Shown here one piece after another: positions 26,188 to 34,669 of a stretch of DNA of 64,000 nucleotides (position 1 is the stretch's first letter; each line of letters starts with the position of its first letter). Source of the DNA: an uncultured Bulleidia sp. (GTDB lineage Bacteria > Bacillota_I > Bacilli_A > Erysipelotrichales > Erysipelotrichaceae); NCBI GenBank assembly GCA_947087645.1, contig CAMUDN010000002.1, positions 62,001-126,000 on the forward strand. The letters are read 5' to 3'. Below the pieces are notes generated by a model that saw nothing but the letters and a program-made list of their open reading frames with translations, ran no database searches and was not told where the DNA came from. The translations under genes were made by a program, and so were the position numbers.

Positions 26188-26326
26188 AAATAAAATCCTT
26201 TCTTTTTATAACGATATAATCATTATGTTTGGAAGTACTAATGAAAGTATAACTTGATTAAATTGAATAATAAAATAAAACAATAGTAGTATTTTTTATT
26301 TTTTGTTTTATAATATTTACATCACA

Positions 26327-26393
26327 TATCGTATATCCTCTTGGATTGGCAAGAGAGTCTCTACCCCATGGCCTTAACTATGGGACTACGGTG
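26327..26393 (+). promoter_or_regulatory. Purine (guanine-class) riboswitch aptamer
   Basis: P1 pairs TCGTATA with the GACTACG side, J1/2 is TATATCCTC, and L2 has TTGGATTGGCAA. J2/3 is GAGTCTCTACC, and the P3 hairpin is CCCAT/ATGGG with loop GGCCTTAACT. The J3/1 base in GGGACTACG is C, the guanine-specific choice (adenine aptamers have U). It precedes a terminator and a purine permease, so it should be an OFF switch when guanine or hypoxanthine is plentiful. Confidence 0.93.
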
Positions 26394-26406
26394 TCTATTT
26401 TTAGGC

Positions 26407-26438
26407 ACTCTGTAGACAACTACAGAGTTTTTCTTTTT
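26407..26438 (+). terminator. Guanine-riboswitch expression-platform terminator
   Basis: ACTCTGTAG pairs with CTACAGAGT around ACAA and is followed by T-rich DNA. The upstream P1 3' strand is close enough to compete with an antiterminator. Confidence 0.85.
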
Positions 26439-26467
26439 TCGATGTGTGATAAGAAAAAGGAGAAAAT

Positions 26468-27835
26468 ATGTTAGAAAAAATTTTTGCACTTGCGAAGCAT
26501 GGTACATCTGTGCGGACAGAAATCATTGCCGGCGTTACGACTTTTGTAACAATGGTCTACATTTTAGCCTTGAATCCATCAATTTTAGGTGCTTCAGGAA
26601 TGGATAAAGGAGCTATTTTAACTGCCACAGCAGTTTCTTCAGCAATTGCTTGTTTAGCTATGGCATTATTAGCTAATAAGCCATTTGCTTTATCAGCTGG
26701 TTTAGGGCTAAATGCCTATTTTGCTTATACAGTTTGTGGTCAAATGGGTTTCAGTTGGCAAGTTGCTTTAACAGCTGTATTAGTTGAAGGAATTATTTTT
26801 GTTGTTTTATCTTTAACAAATATTCGGGAAGCTATTTTTAATTCTATACCTGCTTCTTTAAAAACAGCTGTAGGTGTTGGTATTGGCTTTTTTATTACCT
26901 TTATTGGTTTACAAAGTTCAGGACTGATTGTTGATGGGCCAACATTAGTTAGTTTATTTAGTTTAAAAGCATCATTTGCGACAGGAGCATTTAATACACA
27001 AGGAATAGCTGTATTATTGACTGTCATTGGGACACTTTTAATTGCTTATATGTTTATTAAAAAAGTTAAAGGTTACATGCTTTGGGGTATTTTATTAACA
27101 TGGGTTATTGGCATGATTTTACAAGCTGTAGGCGTGTATATTCCTAATCCAAAAGCAGGATATTATTCGCTTATTCCAACGGCTATTTTTTCTATGCCAG
27201 CGAGTATGACGGCAACAATGTTTAAATTTGATTTTAGCTTTATATCTTCACATTTTACTGATTTTGTCGTTGTATTATTTGCTTTTCTGTTTGTTGATAT
27301 CTTTGATACTATTGGGACAGTTATTGGTTGTGCTGAAAAATCAGGTATGCTTGATAAAGATGGTAAATTACCAGAAATTAAGGGTATTCTTTTAGCTGAT
27401 GCTATTGGTACAACAGTTGGTTCTTGTTTCGGTACATCAACTATCACAACCTTTGTTGAATCTTCATCAGGAATTGCTGAAGGTGGACGAACAGGTTTAA
27501 CATCAGTTGTAAGTGGTATTTTATTTTTACTAGCTTTATTCTTTAGTCCTCTATTTTTAACAATTCCATCTTTTGCTACAGCACCAGCTTTAATTTTTGT
27601 AGGCTTTTTAATGCTTCAACAAGTAAGTAAAATTGATTGGCAAGATTTAGTAAAAGCTATTCCTTGTTTTATTACAATTACAATGATGGGTTTTGCGTAT
27701 AGTATTTCTGATGGTATTGCGTTTGGCTTTGTAGCATACACTATATTACATTTATTGACAGGACGTAGAAAAGAACTTTCTTGTTTGATGTATATTTTAA
27801 CTTTAATTTTTATTGTTAAATATTTTATCATTTAA
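26468..27835 (+). CDS. NCS2-family guanine/hypoxanthine permease (PbuG/PbuO-like)
   Basis: A 455-residue, 12+ helix purine permease of the AzgA-like NCS2 branch. ITGVTTFVTMVYIL-type N terminus (here AGVTTFVTMVYIL), SAGLGLNAYFAYTV, VGIGFFITFIGLQSSG, FVDIFDTIGTVIGCAEKSG and GTSTITTFVESSSGIAEGGRT are visible. Control by the guanine riboswitch supports guanine or hypoxanthine as substrate. RBS AAAGGAG. The C-terminal hydrophobic end (IFIVKYFII) is a little longer than needed for the last helix. Confidence 0.94.
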   Translation: MLEKIFALAKHGTSVRTEIIAGVTTFVTMVYILALNPSILGASGMDKGAILTATAVSSAIACLAMALLANKPFALSAGLGLNAYFAYTVCGQMGFSWQVALTAVLVEGIIFVVLSLTNIREAIFNSIPASLKTAVGVGIGFFITFIGLQSSGLIVDGPTLVSLFSLKASFATGAFNTQGIAVLLTVIGTLLIAYMFIKKVKGYMLWGILLTWVIGMILQAVGVYIPNPKAGYYSLIPTAIFSMPASMTATMFKFDFSFISSHFTDFVVVLFAFLFVDIFDTIGTVIGCAEKSGMLDKDGKLPEIKGILLADAIGTTVGSCFGTSTITTFVESSSGIAEGGRTGLTSVVSGILFLLALFFSPLFLTIPSFATAPALIFVGFLMLQQVSKIDWQDLVKAIPCFITITMMGFAYSISDGIAFGFVAYTILHLLTGRRKELSCLMYILTLIFIVKYFII

Positions 27836-27913
27836 ATATAAAAATTATTTGTTTTCCTTTTTCATTTTTCATTTTGATGATATTCTATATCATGGAAATA
27901 GAAGGAGGTTTCT

Positions 27914-28660
27914 ATGAAATTAGTATTAGTTCGTCATGGTGAAAGTGAATGGAATAAATTAAATTTATTTACTGGTTGGACGGATGTTGATTTATCTACA
28001 AAAGGGGTTGAAGAAGCAAAAGCTGGTGGTCAAGCTTTGAAAAAAGCCGGTTTTGACTTTGATCTATGTTATACGTCTTATCTAAAAAGAGCAATTCATA
28101 CATTGAATTATATTTTAGCTGAAATGGATCGGGAATGGTTACCAGTTACTAAAACATGGAAATTGAATGAACGTCATTATGGTGCTTTACAAGGTTTAAA
28201 TAAATCAGAGACAGCTGCTAAATATGGTGAAGAACAAGTTAAGATTTGGCGTCGTTCATTCGATGTTCAACCACCTGCTTTAGAAGTTAGTGATGAACGT
28301 AATCCAGCTAATCAAGAAGCTTATCGTAATGAAAATAAAAAGGAATTGCCTTTATCAGAAAGTTTAAAGACGACAATTGCTCGTGCTGTGCCTTATTATG
28401 AGCAAGAAATTTTACCGAAGATGAAAGAAGGTAAACGTGTATTAATTGCTGCTCATGGTAATAGTTTACGTGCTTTAGTTAAGTATTTTGAAGGCTTAAG
28501 TGATGAAGAAATTGTGAGCGTAAATATTCCAACGGGTGTCCCACTTGTATATACATTTGATGATGAAGGACATTTTATATCAAAAGAATATTTAGGCGAT
28601 CAAGCAGCTATTGAAGCAAAGATGAAAGCTGTAGCTAATCAGGGAACAGTTAAAAAATAG
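27914..28660 (+). CDS. gpmA: 2,3-bisphosphoglycerate-dependent phosphoglycerate mutase
   Basis: It interconverts 3- and 2-phosphoglycerate in glycolysis. The 248-residue histidine-phosphatase fold has LVRHGESEWN (phospho-His), FTGWTDVDLSTKG, TSYLKRAIHTL, LNERHYGALQGLNK and the second catalytic His in AAHGNSLRAL. RBS AGAAGGAGG. It is monocistronic with a terminator directly behind. Confidence 0.96.
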   Translation: MKLVLVRHGESEWNKLNLFTGWTDVDLSTKGVEEAKAGGQALKKAGFDFDLCYTSYLKRAIHTLNYILAEMDREWLPVTKTWKLNERHYGALQGLNKSETAAKYGEEQVKIWRRSFDVQPPALEVSDERNPANQEAYRNENKKELPLSESLKTTIARAVPYYEQEILPKMKEGKRVLIAAHGNSLRALVKYFEGLSDEEIVSVNIPTGVPLVYTFDDEGHFISKEYLGDQAAIEAKMKAVANQGTVKK

Positions 28661-28689
28661 TTTTTAAATATAAAATTTTATTTAAAAAT

Positions 28690-28727
28690 AATCGATATAA
28701 TTAATAGAAATATTAGTTATATCGATT
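28690..28727 (+). terminator. Terminator of gpmA
   Basis: A ~17-bp stem (AATCGATATAATTAATA against TATTAGTTATATCGATT) with a 4-base loop and T-rich 3' flank. The rest of the gap to 28878 is AT-rich with no further gene. Confidence 0.75.
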
Positions 28728-28878
28728 TTATATTGTATTTAGTTAACTATTAGCTTATTAATATTGATTAATAATAAGTGTTTTATATCTATTTTTTATT
28801 TTATTTTTGTTACATAATTGTTTTCTTCATGTAAAAGCTTAATATTATGTTAAAATAATTAAAAAAGAGGGATAAATT

Positions 28879-29358
28879 ATGTCAATGAAATTTTGGGGAA
28901 TGATTGCTGCAGCTGCTGTAGGTGTTGCTATCGTAGCAAAAAAAGTATTAGATAAACAAAAAGAGGAAGATGAAGAAGTTGAATTGGTTGAAGTTGGTAC
29001 ACCACAAGAAAAACCAGAAATAGTTGAATTAAAGGAAAATTATCCTTATTTGCCAATTAATTTTTTGAAAGATAAATTGGTAGCAGAAAAAGAATATATG
29101 AAGCAATTTCAAAAAGGTGATAATTTATGTGTTATTCATCAAGTTTCATATGATTCAAAAGAAAGTGCAGAGAATTTTAAGGATATTTTAACATGTGCTG
29201 GATATGAAGTCTTAGATGATGGTGAATTGTCTTATAATATCAAGCATAATTTTGTCTATGAGGCAGGGTCTATTGCCAGTGATATTTTTAATGTTGCCAA
29301 TCAAGTTATTGCTTTAGGCGGTAACTATAATGAAACAATAGTAAATAAAGCAGTGTAA
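28879..29358 (+). CDS. Single-pass membrane protein with possible RraB-like domain
   Basis: 159 residues: an N-terminal helix (~5-23, MKFWGMIAAAAVGVAIVAKK), an acidic linker (KQKEEDEEVELVEVG), then a soluble alpha/beta domain. Parts of it (HQVSYDSKESAENFKDILTCAGYEV and a final helix followed by GGNYNETIV) resemble the RraB/DUF1260-type ferredoxin-like fold, but only weakly. I do not assign a function. RBS AAGAGGG. It precedes, and may be read with, the HAD-like protein, although a terminator lies between them. Confidence 0.6.
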   Translation: MSMKFWGMIAAAAVGVAIVAKKVLDKQKEEDEEVELVEVGTPQEKPEIVELKENYPYLPINFLKDKLVAEKEYMKQFQKGDNLCVIHQVSYDSKESAENFKDILTCAGYEVLDDGELSYNIKHNFVYEAGSIASDIFNVANQVIALGGNYNETIVNKAV

Positions 29359-29370
29359 TAATCAACTGAT

Positions 29371-29398
29371 AAAAAGGTTGGGATAGCCAACTTTTTTA
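29371..29398 (+). terminator. Terminator between 28879 gene and HAD-ECF operon
   Basis: AAGGTTGG pairs with CCAACTTTTTT around GATAG. It ends just before the poly-G leader. Confidence 0.8.
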
Positions 29399-29410
29399 TT
29401 GCTTAAGATA

Positions 29411-29419
29411 GGGGGGGGG
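29411..29419 (+). repeat. Poly-G tract of nine
   Basis: Nine consecutive G in AT-rich DNA, at the expected Shine-Dalgarno position of the next gene. Its length could change by slippage and alter ribosome-binding spacing. Confidence 0.9.
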
Positions 29420-29425
29420 ATTACT

Positions 29426-30094
29426 ATTAAGGCAATATTTATAAATTATATTTCATCGATTATTTTACCTAAGGGTGATGATTTTCAAAATATAGTTGAG
29501 CATTTAGCTCAACATAGTAAATTAAAATCATCACAAGAAGCTAAAGAATGGTTTATTGATTGTGTTGATATTTATCGTTTAAATGAATCTTATATAAAAT
29601 TTGAAAATTATATTTTAAATATATTAAAATATTGTACAGATGAAATTAAATTTAAAGGTAATATTTTGAAGATGATGCAAGCATATCAAAATTTTTTAAT
29701 GTATGCACCAATAAGTAATGATTTCAAACAATTTATTGCGCAATGTCCACTACCGGTATATATCGTATGTAATGAATCAAAAGAATATGTAAAGATTAAT
29801 TTAAAACGTAATCATATACATGTTACAGATATTATTAGTAGTGATATGGTTGGTAAGTCATTAATGAATCGTGATATTTATGCAAAGGCATTATCAATAG
29901 CAAAATTGAAAAGTAATGAAGTATTAAATATAAGTTCTCGTTTAGCACAATTAGAAGTAGCAAAAAAACAATTTGATTTCACATCTTTATTGTTAGATCG
30001 TAATCGTGCATTTGATGATCAATTGAATAAGAGAATATTTAATTTAACAGATATATTACCACAAACTTTTAGAGATATTGAGGAGCAACAATGA
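29426..30094 (+). CDS. Degenerate HAD-superfamily protein (pseudoenzyme) heading the ECF operon
   Basis: ~222 residues with a HAD-hydrolase layout. The opening IKAIFINYISSII aligns with the family's I-K-A-I-x-x-D-x-D-G-T motif, but both aspartates are gone (Asn7, Ile9). The later acidic motif is also absent (LNISSRLAQ), while a KSLMNRDIYAKAL segment corresponds to the lysine motif. It should not have phosphatase or dehalogenase activity. There is no ATG or GTG near the homology start: I place the start at ATT 29426, after the G9 tract; ATT 29420 or an unsupported TTG 29399 are alternatives. Its stop overlaps the ecfA1 ATG. It may be a scaffold or regulator, or a gene losing function. Confidence 0.65.
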   Translation: MKAIFINYISSIILPKGDDFQNIVEHLAQHSKLKSSQEAKEWFIDCVDIYRLNESYIKFENYILNILKYCTDEIKFKGNILKMMQAYQNFLMYAPISNDFKQFIAQCPLPVYIVCNESKEYVKINLKRNHIHVTDIISSDMVGKSLMNRDIYAKALSIAKLKSNEVLNISSRLAQLEVAKKQFDFTSLLLDRNRAFDDQLNKRIFNLTDILPQTFRDIEEQQ

Positions 30095-30921
30095 AAAAAG
30101 CAATCGAAGTAAAAGATCTTAATTTTTCGTATGTAAAAGACATTCCGGTTATTAAAAATGTTTCTTTTTCTATTCCTTTTGGATCTTATACAACGATTAT
30201 TGGACATAATGGTAGTGGTAAAAGTACTTTAGCTAAATTATTAGCTACCTTATTAGATAAAACTTCGGGCACAATTTATATCGATGGAACAGAACTTACC
30301 ACTGATTATCTTGAGCAAATAAGAACTAAAATAGGAATTGTTTTTCAAAATCCAGATAATCAATTTATTGGTTCAACAGTGCGTGATGATATTGCTTTTG
30401 GTTTAGAAAATAATCAGGTAGATCCTGCCAAGATGGATCAGATAATTGTGACTAATGCCAACATGGTTGGTATGGAAGATTATCTTGATCGTGAGCCGAG
30501 TCGTTTAAGTGGTGGACAAAAACAGCGCGTAGCTATAGCATCCGTTTTAGCTATGACACCTAAGATATTAATTCTTGATGAAGCTACATCAATGTTAGAT
30601 CCAAGTGGAAAAGATAATATTAATAAGTTAATTAAGCATTTATATCAGCAAGAAGGTTTAACTATTTTATCAGTGACACATGATATGGATGAAGTTTTAC
30701 AAAGTACGGATGTATTAGCACTTAAGGATGGTGAAGTTGTTTACCATGGGGATCCTTTTTCGTTGTTCCAAAATGATGATTTATTAACTGATCTACAAAT
30801 AGAAGTTCCTTTTATGATGGAATTACAAAAACATTATCAGCAAAAAGGTATTTCAATTGATTGCCGCAAAGGAATAGAAGGGGTGGTTGATGACTTATGG
30901 CAATACAATTTCAAAAAGTAA
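30091..30921 (+). CDS. ecfA1: ECF transporter ATPase A1
   Basis: One of the two cytoplasmic ATPases of the shared energy-coupling module that drives many vitamin S-components. Visible: Walker A GHNGSGKST, Q-loop VFQNPDNQF, signature LSGGQKQRVAIASVL, Walker B ILILDEATSMLDP, H-loop VTHDMDE. 276 residues. It overlaps the HAD gene at its start (ATGA) and ecfA2 at its end by 25 bp, so translation is tightly coupled. The S-component at 4796 is a likely client. Confidence 0.95.
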   Translation: MKKAIEVKDLNFSYVKDIPVIKNVSFSIPFGSYTTIIGHNGSGKSTLAKLLATLLDKTSGTIYIDGTELTTDYLEQIRTKIGIVFQNPDNQFIGSTVRDDIAFGLENNQVDPAKMDQIIVTNANMVGMEDYLDREPSRLSGGQKQRVAIASVLAMTPKILILDEATSMLDPSGKDNINKLIKHLYQQEGLTILSVTHDMDEVLQSTDVLALKDGEVVYHGDPFSLFQNDDLLTDLQIEVPFMMELQKHYQQKGISIDCRKGIEGVVDDLWQYNFKK

Positions 30922-31754
30922 GTCACTTTTATTCAATAGGTACAAAATTTGAAGTAGAAGCACTATGTAATATTGATCTATCAATATTAAGTCATCAAAT
31001 GACAGCTATTATTGGGCAAACAGGTTCGGGTAAAAGTACATTAGTCCAACATTTGAATGCTTTGTTATTACCAGATAAGGGTGAAATATATATTAATAAC
31101 TATCATATTGTTGCTGGTGAAAAGAAAAAAGGTCTAAAAGCATTACGCAAAGAAGTAGGTTTAGTTTTTCAATTTCCAGAATATCAGTTGTTTGAGGAAA
31201 CAGTTCTAAAAGATGTTGCTTTTGGACCGAAAAATTTTGGTGTCGGTGAAGATGAAGCATTAGTAAAAGCAAAAGAAGCTTTAAAGGAAGTTGGTATTGT
31301 CGAAACTCTTTTTCACCGTAGCCCACTGGAATTATCAGGTGGTCAAAAACGGCGGGTAGCTATAGCTGGTATTTTAGCTATGGAACCAAATATTTTAGTT
31401 TTAGATGAGCCAACAGCCGGTTTAGATCCTCAAGGTGCTAAACAAATGATGAATCTTTTTGCTAAATTACAAAAAGAAAGAAACTTAAGTGTTATATTAG
31501 TTTCACATGATATGCAACAGGTTTTGGAATATTGTGATGAAGTTGTGGTAATGCAAAAAGGTCATATTGCATTTAAAGGTGATGTGAAACGTTTTTTTCA
31601 ACAAGATGAACTATTACAAAACTTACATATTCTAGCTCCTGATTTTATTCGTTTTCAAAAAGAAATGCAAAAAAGAGGATTTGTCTTACCAAGTTTTTTT
31701 ACTCGCAAAGAAGAACTAATTGAATGGCTAGAAAGTCAGGTGAATAATGACTAA
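30897..31754 (+). CDS. ecfA2: ECF transporter ATPase A2
   Basis: The second ATPase of the ECF module, forming a heterodimer with EcfA1. Walker A GQTGSGKST, Q-loop VFQFPEYQLFE, signature LSGGQKRRVAIAGIL, Walker B ILVLDEPTAGLDP, H-loop VSHDMQQ. The FPEYQLF Q-loop is typical of EcfA2. 285 residues. It overlaps ecfA1 and ecfT. Confidence 0.95.
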   Translation: MAIQFQKVSHFYSIGTKFEVEALCNIDLSILSHQMTAIIGQTGSGKSTLVQHLNALLLPDKGEIYINNYHIVAGEKKKGLKALRKEVGLVFQFPEYQLFEETVLKDVAFGPKNFGVGEDEALVKAKEALKEVGIVETLFHRSPLELSGGQKRRVAIAGILAMEPNILVLDEPTAGLDPQGAKQMMNLFAKLQKERNLSVILVSHDMQQVLEYCDEVVVMQKGHIAFKGDVKRFFQQDELLQNLHILAPDFIRFQKEMQKRGFVLPSFFTRKEELIEWLESQVNND

Positions 31755-32547
31755 TTTTACACTTGGACGTTATATACCGAATGATTCTTATATTCATTCA
31801 CTTGATCCCCGGATCAAAATTATAGATATGTTATTGTTGCTTGTTTGTGTTTTTATACCAGCTGGTTGGTGGGCTTATCTTTTATTATTTGTATTTGCTT
31901 GTAGTATTATTTTAGGCGCTGGTTTATCTTTTAAGTTTATTTGGAAAAGTATGAAACCGATGCTTTTCATGCTGTTTTTTTTACTGATTATCAATATTTT
32001 ATCGATTCATAGTGGTAAAGTTTTATTACAATTTGCGCATTTTGTAATTTATAGTGAAGCTATTATACAAACTTTATATATAGCTGTGCGTTTATTATTG
32101 ATGATTATGGTTACCACTTGTTTAACAGCAACAACGAAGCCTTTAGATATGACTTTAGGTATTGAAGATTTGTTAAAACCATTTGAAAAGATCCATGTTC
32201 CTAGTCATATGATTGCTATGCTTATTTCTATTGCTTTGCGTTTTATTCCTGATTTAATTGAAGAAACACAACGAATTATGAAAGCTCAAGAATCACGGGG
32301 AGTTGATTTAAAAGAAGGTAAGTTAAAAGAAAAAATAATGGCTATTTTATCGTTAATTGTACCGTTGTTTGTATCAGCTTTTCAACGTGCTGAAGATTTA
32401 GCTGAAGCTATGGAAGCACGTGGTTTTGTGCCTGGTAAAAAAAGAACAAGATATAAGCAACTTGTGCTTAAAAAGACTGATTATATAGCTCTTTTTACCG
32501 TTTTATTTATTTTATGTATTTTGATTGGAATGGCTTTTATAAGATGA
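31747..32547 (+). CDS. ecfT: ECF transporter transmembrane protein T
   Basis: The membrane scaffold that connects S-components to the EcfA ATPases. 266 residues with about five helices. It carries the two coupling motifs with the conserved A/S-R-G: AQESRGVD and AMEARGF, on long cytoplasmic helices. The start ATG overlaps ecfA2, and its stop overlaps truA (ATGA). Confidence 0.95.
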   Translation: MTNFTLGRYIPNDSYIHSLDPRIKIIDMLLLLVCVFIPAGWWAYLLLFVFACSIILGAGLSFKFIWKSMKPMLFMLFFLLIINILSIHSGKVLLQFAHFVIYSEAIIQTLYIAVRLLLMIMVTTCLTATTKPLDMTLGIEDLLKPFEKIHVPSHMIAMLISIALRFIPDLIEETQRIMKAQESRGVDLKEGKLKEKIMAILSLIVPLFVSAFQRAEDLAEAMEARGFVPGKKRTRYKQLVLKKTDYIALFTVLFILCILIGMAFIR

Positions 32548-33497
32548 AATTTTTTAAAGCGACAGTTGCTTATGTTGGTGCTAATTATTGTGGTTGGCAA
32601 TCACAAGGTAATGGCAATTCAATTCAAGAAAAAATAGAAGCCGTCTTATGGCAAATAAATCAGGTAAAAACAAATATTATAGCTTCTGGTAGAACAGATG
32701 CTAAGGTCAATGCTCAGGGTCAAGTTTTTAGCTTTCAGAGTACTAAAAATATAAGTGCTTATCAGTGGTTAGGTATTTTTCATACCTTTTTACCAAATGA
32801 TATTTATGTTCGCTTGGTAGAAGAGGTTGATGAAGATTTTCATGCTCGTTTTTTAGTAGAACAAAAAACATATGTGTACTATATACATTTAGGTGAATAT
32901 AATGTTTTTCGCAAAGATACATATTGGCAATTAAATGAAAAATTAGATCTTGAAAAAATGCAACAAGCATGGTCACTTTTTTTAGGAGTACATAATTTTT
33001 TATCTTTTAACCGTTCAAATATCAAAGAGTATCCGAATCAAATAAGACATATTTATCAAGTTGAAATGAAAATTATAGATCAAGATGTCAATTTTTTGAT
33101 TAGTGGTAATGGCTATTTACGGCATATGGTAAGAACGATGGTTGGAACATGTGTTGAGGTTGGTCGGCATAAATTGACATTAGCTGATTTGCAAAAAATG
33201 TTAATTAATCCATCACGATCTTATGCAACGAAAAGAGCACCAGCTCAAGGACTTTGTCTACAAAATGTTAGTTATCATTATTGCTTAGCTCGTAATCAAG
33301 CATATCTTTTACGAACGGTTAGTCTATATGATGCTTTAGATACAAAAATATGTTACCAATTACATGAACGTAAAGAAGGGGGAAAGTCATTTTATTTTGA
33401 TCAAAATGGTCTTTTACTTATGGGACAATTACCTCAAGATGATGCTTTTAAGGATATTATTTTAAAAGCACGGAAAAAAGGTCTTTTTATTCATTGA
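32544..33497 (+). CDS. truA: tRNA pseudouridine(38-40) synthase with C-terminal extension
   Basis: It makes pseudouridine at tRNA positions 38-40. The catalytic loop reads ASGRTDAKVNAQGQVFSF; the catalytic Asp is kept, while the usual G-V-H-A after it is K-V-N-A. YHARFLV-like FHARFLVEQKTYVYYI and GNGYLRHMVRTMVGTCVEVG are also family-typical. At 317 residues it exceeds the usual ~245-260: ~65 residues follow the normal C terminus (after APAQGLCLQNVSYH) and I recognise nothing in them. It is the last gene of the ecfA1-ecfA2-ecfT-truA operon, a conserved order in Firmicutes. Confidence 0.93.
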   Translation: MKFFKATVAYVGANYCGWQSQGNGNSIQEKIEAVLWQINQVKTNIIASGRTDAKVNAQGQVFSFQSTKNISAYQWLGIFHTFLPNDIYVRLVEEVDEDFHARFLVEQKTYVYYIHLGEYNVFRKDTYWQLNEKLDLEKMQQAWSLFLGVHNFLSFNRSNIKEYPNQIRHIYQVEMKIIDQDVNFLISGNGYLRHMVRTMVGTCVEVGRHKLTLADLQKMLINPSRSYATKRAPAQGLCLQNVSYHYCLARNQAYLLRTVSLYDALDTKICYQLHERKEGGKSFYFDQNGLLLMGQLPQDDAFKDIILKARKKGLFIH

Positions 33498-33522
33498 CGA
33501 AAAGCCTTATTTAGGCTAATAT
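33494..33522 (+). promoter_or_regulatory. Promoter of rplM-rpsI
   Basis: TTGACG (33494-33499, overlapping the truA stop), a 17-bp spacer containing AGCCT-TATTT-AGGCT, and TAATAT (33517-33522). Confidence 0.7.
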
Positions 33523-33523
33523 A

Positions 33524-33582
33524 GTATGCGACACTTTATGTCATGTAGCCCCGGAAACTACATAGAAATAAGGAGAAGAAAA
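33524..33582 (+). promoter_or_regulatory. Possible L13 autoregulatory leader
   Basis: The ~55-nt leader contains the hairpin TGTAG-CCCCGGAAA-CTACA just before the rplM Shine-Dalgarno AAGGAG. Firmicutes have a known L13 leader in this place; this match is by position and one hairpin only. Confidence 0.45.
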
Positions 33583-34017
33583 ATGCGTCAAACAACTATG
33601 CTAAAACCTGCTGAAGTAACGCGTACTTGGTTTGTTGTTGATGGTGAAGGACAAACTTTAGGTCGCTTAGCTACACAGGTTGCAACGTTATTAAAAGGAA
33701 AGCATAAGGTAACTTATACACCACATGTTGATGGTGGTGATTATGTTATTGTTATTAATGCTGATAAGATTAAAATCACAGGTGATCAGGATTATAAGAA
33801 ATGCTATTATAGTCATTCACAATATCCTGGTGGTTTAAGAACTAGAAGCACTAAAGAAATGCGCGAAAGTTATACTGTTGAATGGGTTGAAAAAGCAATT
33901 AAAGGTATGCTACCACACAATAAATTAGGTGATGTCATGCGTACACATTTATTTGTTTATGTTGGAGATAAACATCCACATGCAGCTCAAAAGCCAGTTA
34001 CATTGAAAGTTAAATAG
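33583..34017 (+). CDS. rplM: 50S ribosomal protein L13
   Basis: An early-assembly 23S rRNA-binding protein. 144 residues: TWFVVDGEGQTLGRLATQVA, LLKGKHKVTYTPHVDGGDYV, YYSHSQYPGGLR, VEKAIKGMLPHNKLGD and a C-terminal HPHAAQKP. I start at the ATG at 33583, behind AAGGAG; an upstream in-frame extension would enter the leader. Followed by rpsI after 12 bp. Confidence 0.97.
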   Translation: MRQTTMLKPAEVTRTWFVVDGEGQTLGRLATQVATLLKGKHKVTYTPHVDGGDYVIVINADKIKITGDQDYKKCYYSHSQYPGGLRTRSTKEMRESYTVEWVEKAIKGMLPHNKLGDVMRTHLFVYVGDKHPHAAQKPVTLKVK

Positions 34018-34029
34018 GGAGGAAAGACA

Positions 34030-34437
34030 ATGGCAACAAAGAAAAAAACAGGTGTTACCTATGTTGGTACAGGACGTCGTAAAAAATCAATTGCTCGTGT
34101 CTTTATGACTCCGGGTACTGGTTTAATGACCGTAAATGGTCAAGCGTTAGAAGAATATTTACCACAAGCTACTTTAAGAATGGTTGTTAATTCGCCATTA
34201 GCATTAACGGAAACAAAAGAACAATTTGATATTAAGATTAATGTTTGTGGTGGTGGCTATACTGGTCAAGCAGGAGCAATGCGTCATGGTATTGCAAGAG
34301 CATTACTGGAAGCAAGTGATGACTATCGTCCTGTTTTAAAGAAAGCAGGATTCCTAACACGTGATTCTCGTTCGAAAGAACGTAAGAAGTATGGCTTGAA
34401 GGGTGCTCGTCGTGCGCCACAGTTCAGTAAGCGTTAA
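34030..34437 (+). CDS. rpsI: 30S ribosomal protein S9
   Basis: 135 residues with the S9 marks YVGTGRRKKSIARVF, INVCGGGYTGQAGAMRHGIARALLE, FLTRDSRSKERKKYGLKGARR and the C-terminal PQFSKR tail that reaches the P-site tRNA. RBS GGGAGG. The gene's 3' end is a known target for integrative elements in Firmicutes, and a broken integrase lies just downstream here. Confidence 0.97.
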   Translation: MATKKKTGVTYVGTGRRKKSIARVFMTPGTGLMTVNGQALEEYLPQATLRMVVNSPLALTETKEQFDIKINVCGGGYTGQAGAMRHGIARALLEASDDYRPVLKKAGFLTRDSRSKERKKYGLKGARRAPQFSKR

Positions 34438-34459
34438 TTTATTCAGTTTAGAAATCAGG

Positions 34460-34487
34460 AAAAGTCCCATATTCTGGGGCTTTTTTT
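34460..34487 (+). terminator. Terminator of rplM-rpsI
   Basis: AAAAGTCCC pairs with GGGGCTTTTT (one G-T pair) around ATATTCT, followed by T7. Confidence 0.8.
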
Positions 34488-34669
34488 GTACCTTGCTAAG
34501 GGGGATTGCTACAAATTGCAGCAAAACATGTAGCACATTCTCACCAATTCTGTGGTAGTCTTCTGCATTTTATTTTTTAAGCACTTGTCTTATATCCATC
34601 TGGATACATCTGATTGACTACTTCTTACTTTTATTAGGAGAGAAGAGTATCTGTTTCCGAGTAGTCATA

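Noticed and set aside
26740..27447. Two antisense frames of 94-95 codons
   Set aside because: They are inside the NCS2 permease gene, which has full homology on the plus strand.
29371..29401. TTG at 29399 as the start of the HAD-like gene
   Set aside because: It directly follows a terminator T tract with no Shine-Dalgarno, and homology begins only at codon 10.
34238..34536. Short minus-strand frames over rpsI
   Set aside because: They overlap the conserved S9 coding sequence and its terminator and have no recognisable product.
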